Assembly (NCBI GenBank): GCA_009760855.2
Contig: WPIO01000044.1
Coordinates: 1,931,393-1,995,392 of the forward strand
Direction: 5' to 3'
DNA length: 64,000 nucleotides
DNA from: Cristatella mucedo
Lineage: Eukaryota > Bryozoa > Phylactolaemata > Cristatellidae
This document shows, piece after piece, positions 62,860-64,000 of this stretch. The stretch's first letter is position 1, and each line of letters begins with the position of its first letter. The notes beneath the pieces were generated by a model. The model did not search any database. It was not told the origin of the DNA and saw only the letters and a list, made by a program, of their open reading frames with translations. The position numbers and the translations under genes are program-made.

Positions 62860-64000
62860 AGAAACTGTCAATGAATATTCAGGGACAATCTTTTATAATT
62901 CCACATGGTCGCCTCAGCACTGACTCCACTAGCTTCCGACATGTTTCTGGATGAAATCACTCCCGGCAGTCCTTCAAAACCTCGAAAACTCATTGGGTTG
63001 CATGTGCCGGACATTTCTGATCATTTGACTTATCTGATCCTTTCGGTCGACCCCTTCACACAGATGCTCTATTCTCTTCAAGCCCAGGCTTTGACTGGGC
63101 TACTTCGTGACTTCAATTGACTCGAAACTCGAGTTCGTAAGAGTCGTGGAACTTGCTTTTAGCAGCTAGGAAAATGTGCTTCAGATCGTTTTCATGCTTC
63201 TAATTGAAGTTCAGCTCATGAAGAGTGCAAGCCAATGGCAAGCCAATATTCTGCTCGAAGACAGGCCCGATTATTCAGGACCCCAGGAAACTTGTGAGAA
63301 AGCCCAATACTGGAAGTTAAGAAACAATCCTAAGCCATTACACTTCAACCACTGAATTGCACAGTTCTTTGTAGACAACGATCGATGTACCCTTCATTCT
63401 GTTGTAAGCAAATGTAATTCTTACTGCCATTGCAGCCAATGAGGTTGATTTTGGACTCATCGGTCTGTAGTACTCTGCTCCCTTCTGTGCCATTTCGAGT
63501 GCTGGTATAGGAGAGCAAAATCATTCTTGCTCTTTTGGCTGGGTAGTCAGCAATGGCTGGCACTTGGCCACCCACTCCTTCATTCCTTGCTTGTTAAACC
63601 ACCTGTTCCTGATATTTCAGCTCACAGCTGAAGCTTCCAGTAGTTTGGCAGAAATCTCTGCTGGGCATTTCAGCAGTGGCCAACCTGCTCTCGAGAGCTG
63701 TGTTTCTTATTAAGGAGCCGGTACCAAGCTACTCAAGGGCGACCCTAGCACAACGTTCTAGCGAGCCCAGGTGCTGACTCAACGAGGCTGCAAAGGATGT
63801 CCCCATTCCTACCCAATTTTAGCCACAGGAGTAAACTGCTCATCCTTGCGATTTCTCTGATTGAATTGCCATCTTCACTGAGCCACATCAAAACTGCTCG
63901 GCTACCTTTGGAAAACTGTGCCACAGGCTGTATGTTGCCAAAAGTCGTTGTGCCACAAAGCAGGCCCCTTACGGTCAAGAAGACATTCAGGCTCCTAGTT
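62860..64000 (-). pseudogene. Tc1-like DNA transposon remnant
   Basis: Across several frames the complement reads as a decayed Tc1/mariner transposase: a helix-turn-helix-like LSEDGNSIREIARM (about 63.87 kb), then QTDESKINLIGCNGS (about 63.45 kb), matching the FSDESKFNLFGSDG catalytic block, a fragment resembling NDPKHTS, and near the end PETCRKLVESVLRR (about 62.93 kb), a hallmark of the Tc1 C-terminus. Multiple frameshifts and stops make it inactive. The upstream end runs to or past the window edge, and terminal inverted repeats were not identified. Confidence 0.85.

Overview
This is a eukaryotic window: two split genes on the minus strand, with GT-AG introns of 0.25 to 12.4 kb, inside a dense layer of decayed non-LTR retrotransposons, tRNA-derived SINEs, DNA transposon remnants and two LTR insertions. 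There are no operons, Shine-Dalgarno sites or bacterial genes. The R-Ras type GTPase, a fossil of a MPRKC/CYFC protein family that I recall from arthropod genomes, Tc1 and hAT remnants and the L2/CR1-like LINEs suggest an invertebrate, most plausibly an arthropod and perhaps a chelicerate. That placement is inference and nothing here fixes a species.

Gene 1 (24461 down to beyond base 1, minus) is an R-Ras/RRAS2-like small GTPase. I assembled five coding exons (24348-24461, 11836-11923, 9468-9570, 7061-7169, 1-105). All splice phases agree and they give 173 continuous residues with every Ras nucleotide-binding motif. The hypervariable tail and CAAX box lie outside the window. Its first exon sits in a GC-rich island (about 23.4-25.6 kb) that carries a CAG/CTG repeat. 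Introns 1 and 4 are packed with LINE and SINE copies.

The stretch from 25.6 to 43.8 kb is intergenic and made almost wholly of repeats. It holds a full L2-like 3' half (30.0-31.6 kb), CR1-like LINE copies at 26.5-28.6, 33.4-35.2 and 37.7-38.2 kb, and a 1.3-kb solo LTR with a 4-bp target duplication that split a hAT-like transposase remnant (38.3-40.9 kb).

Gene 2 (61197 down to 43837, minus) encodes a coiled-coil protein I cannot name. Six exons with good splice sites were found. Phase arithmetic shows that at least one more exon is missing between 57913 and 46931, and the 5' end was not found. One intron starts with a GC donor, and a CR1-like LINE landed right beside it. From about 62.9 kb to the window end is a decayed Tc1-like transposon on the minus strand.

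Two LINE families dominate. L2-A ends in a stem-loop followed by TTA repeats. CR1-B ends in ACATT repeats. SINE-A carries the same 3' stem-loop as L2-A, so L2-A probably mobilises it. SINE-B has a different tail with no visible partner here. Other notable structures are a 191-bp, about 98 percent identical inverted repeat pair (54.35-55.27 kb) and a 244-bp TG...CA insertion with 5-bp target duplications inside a LINE (15.6 kb).
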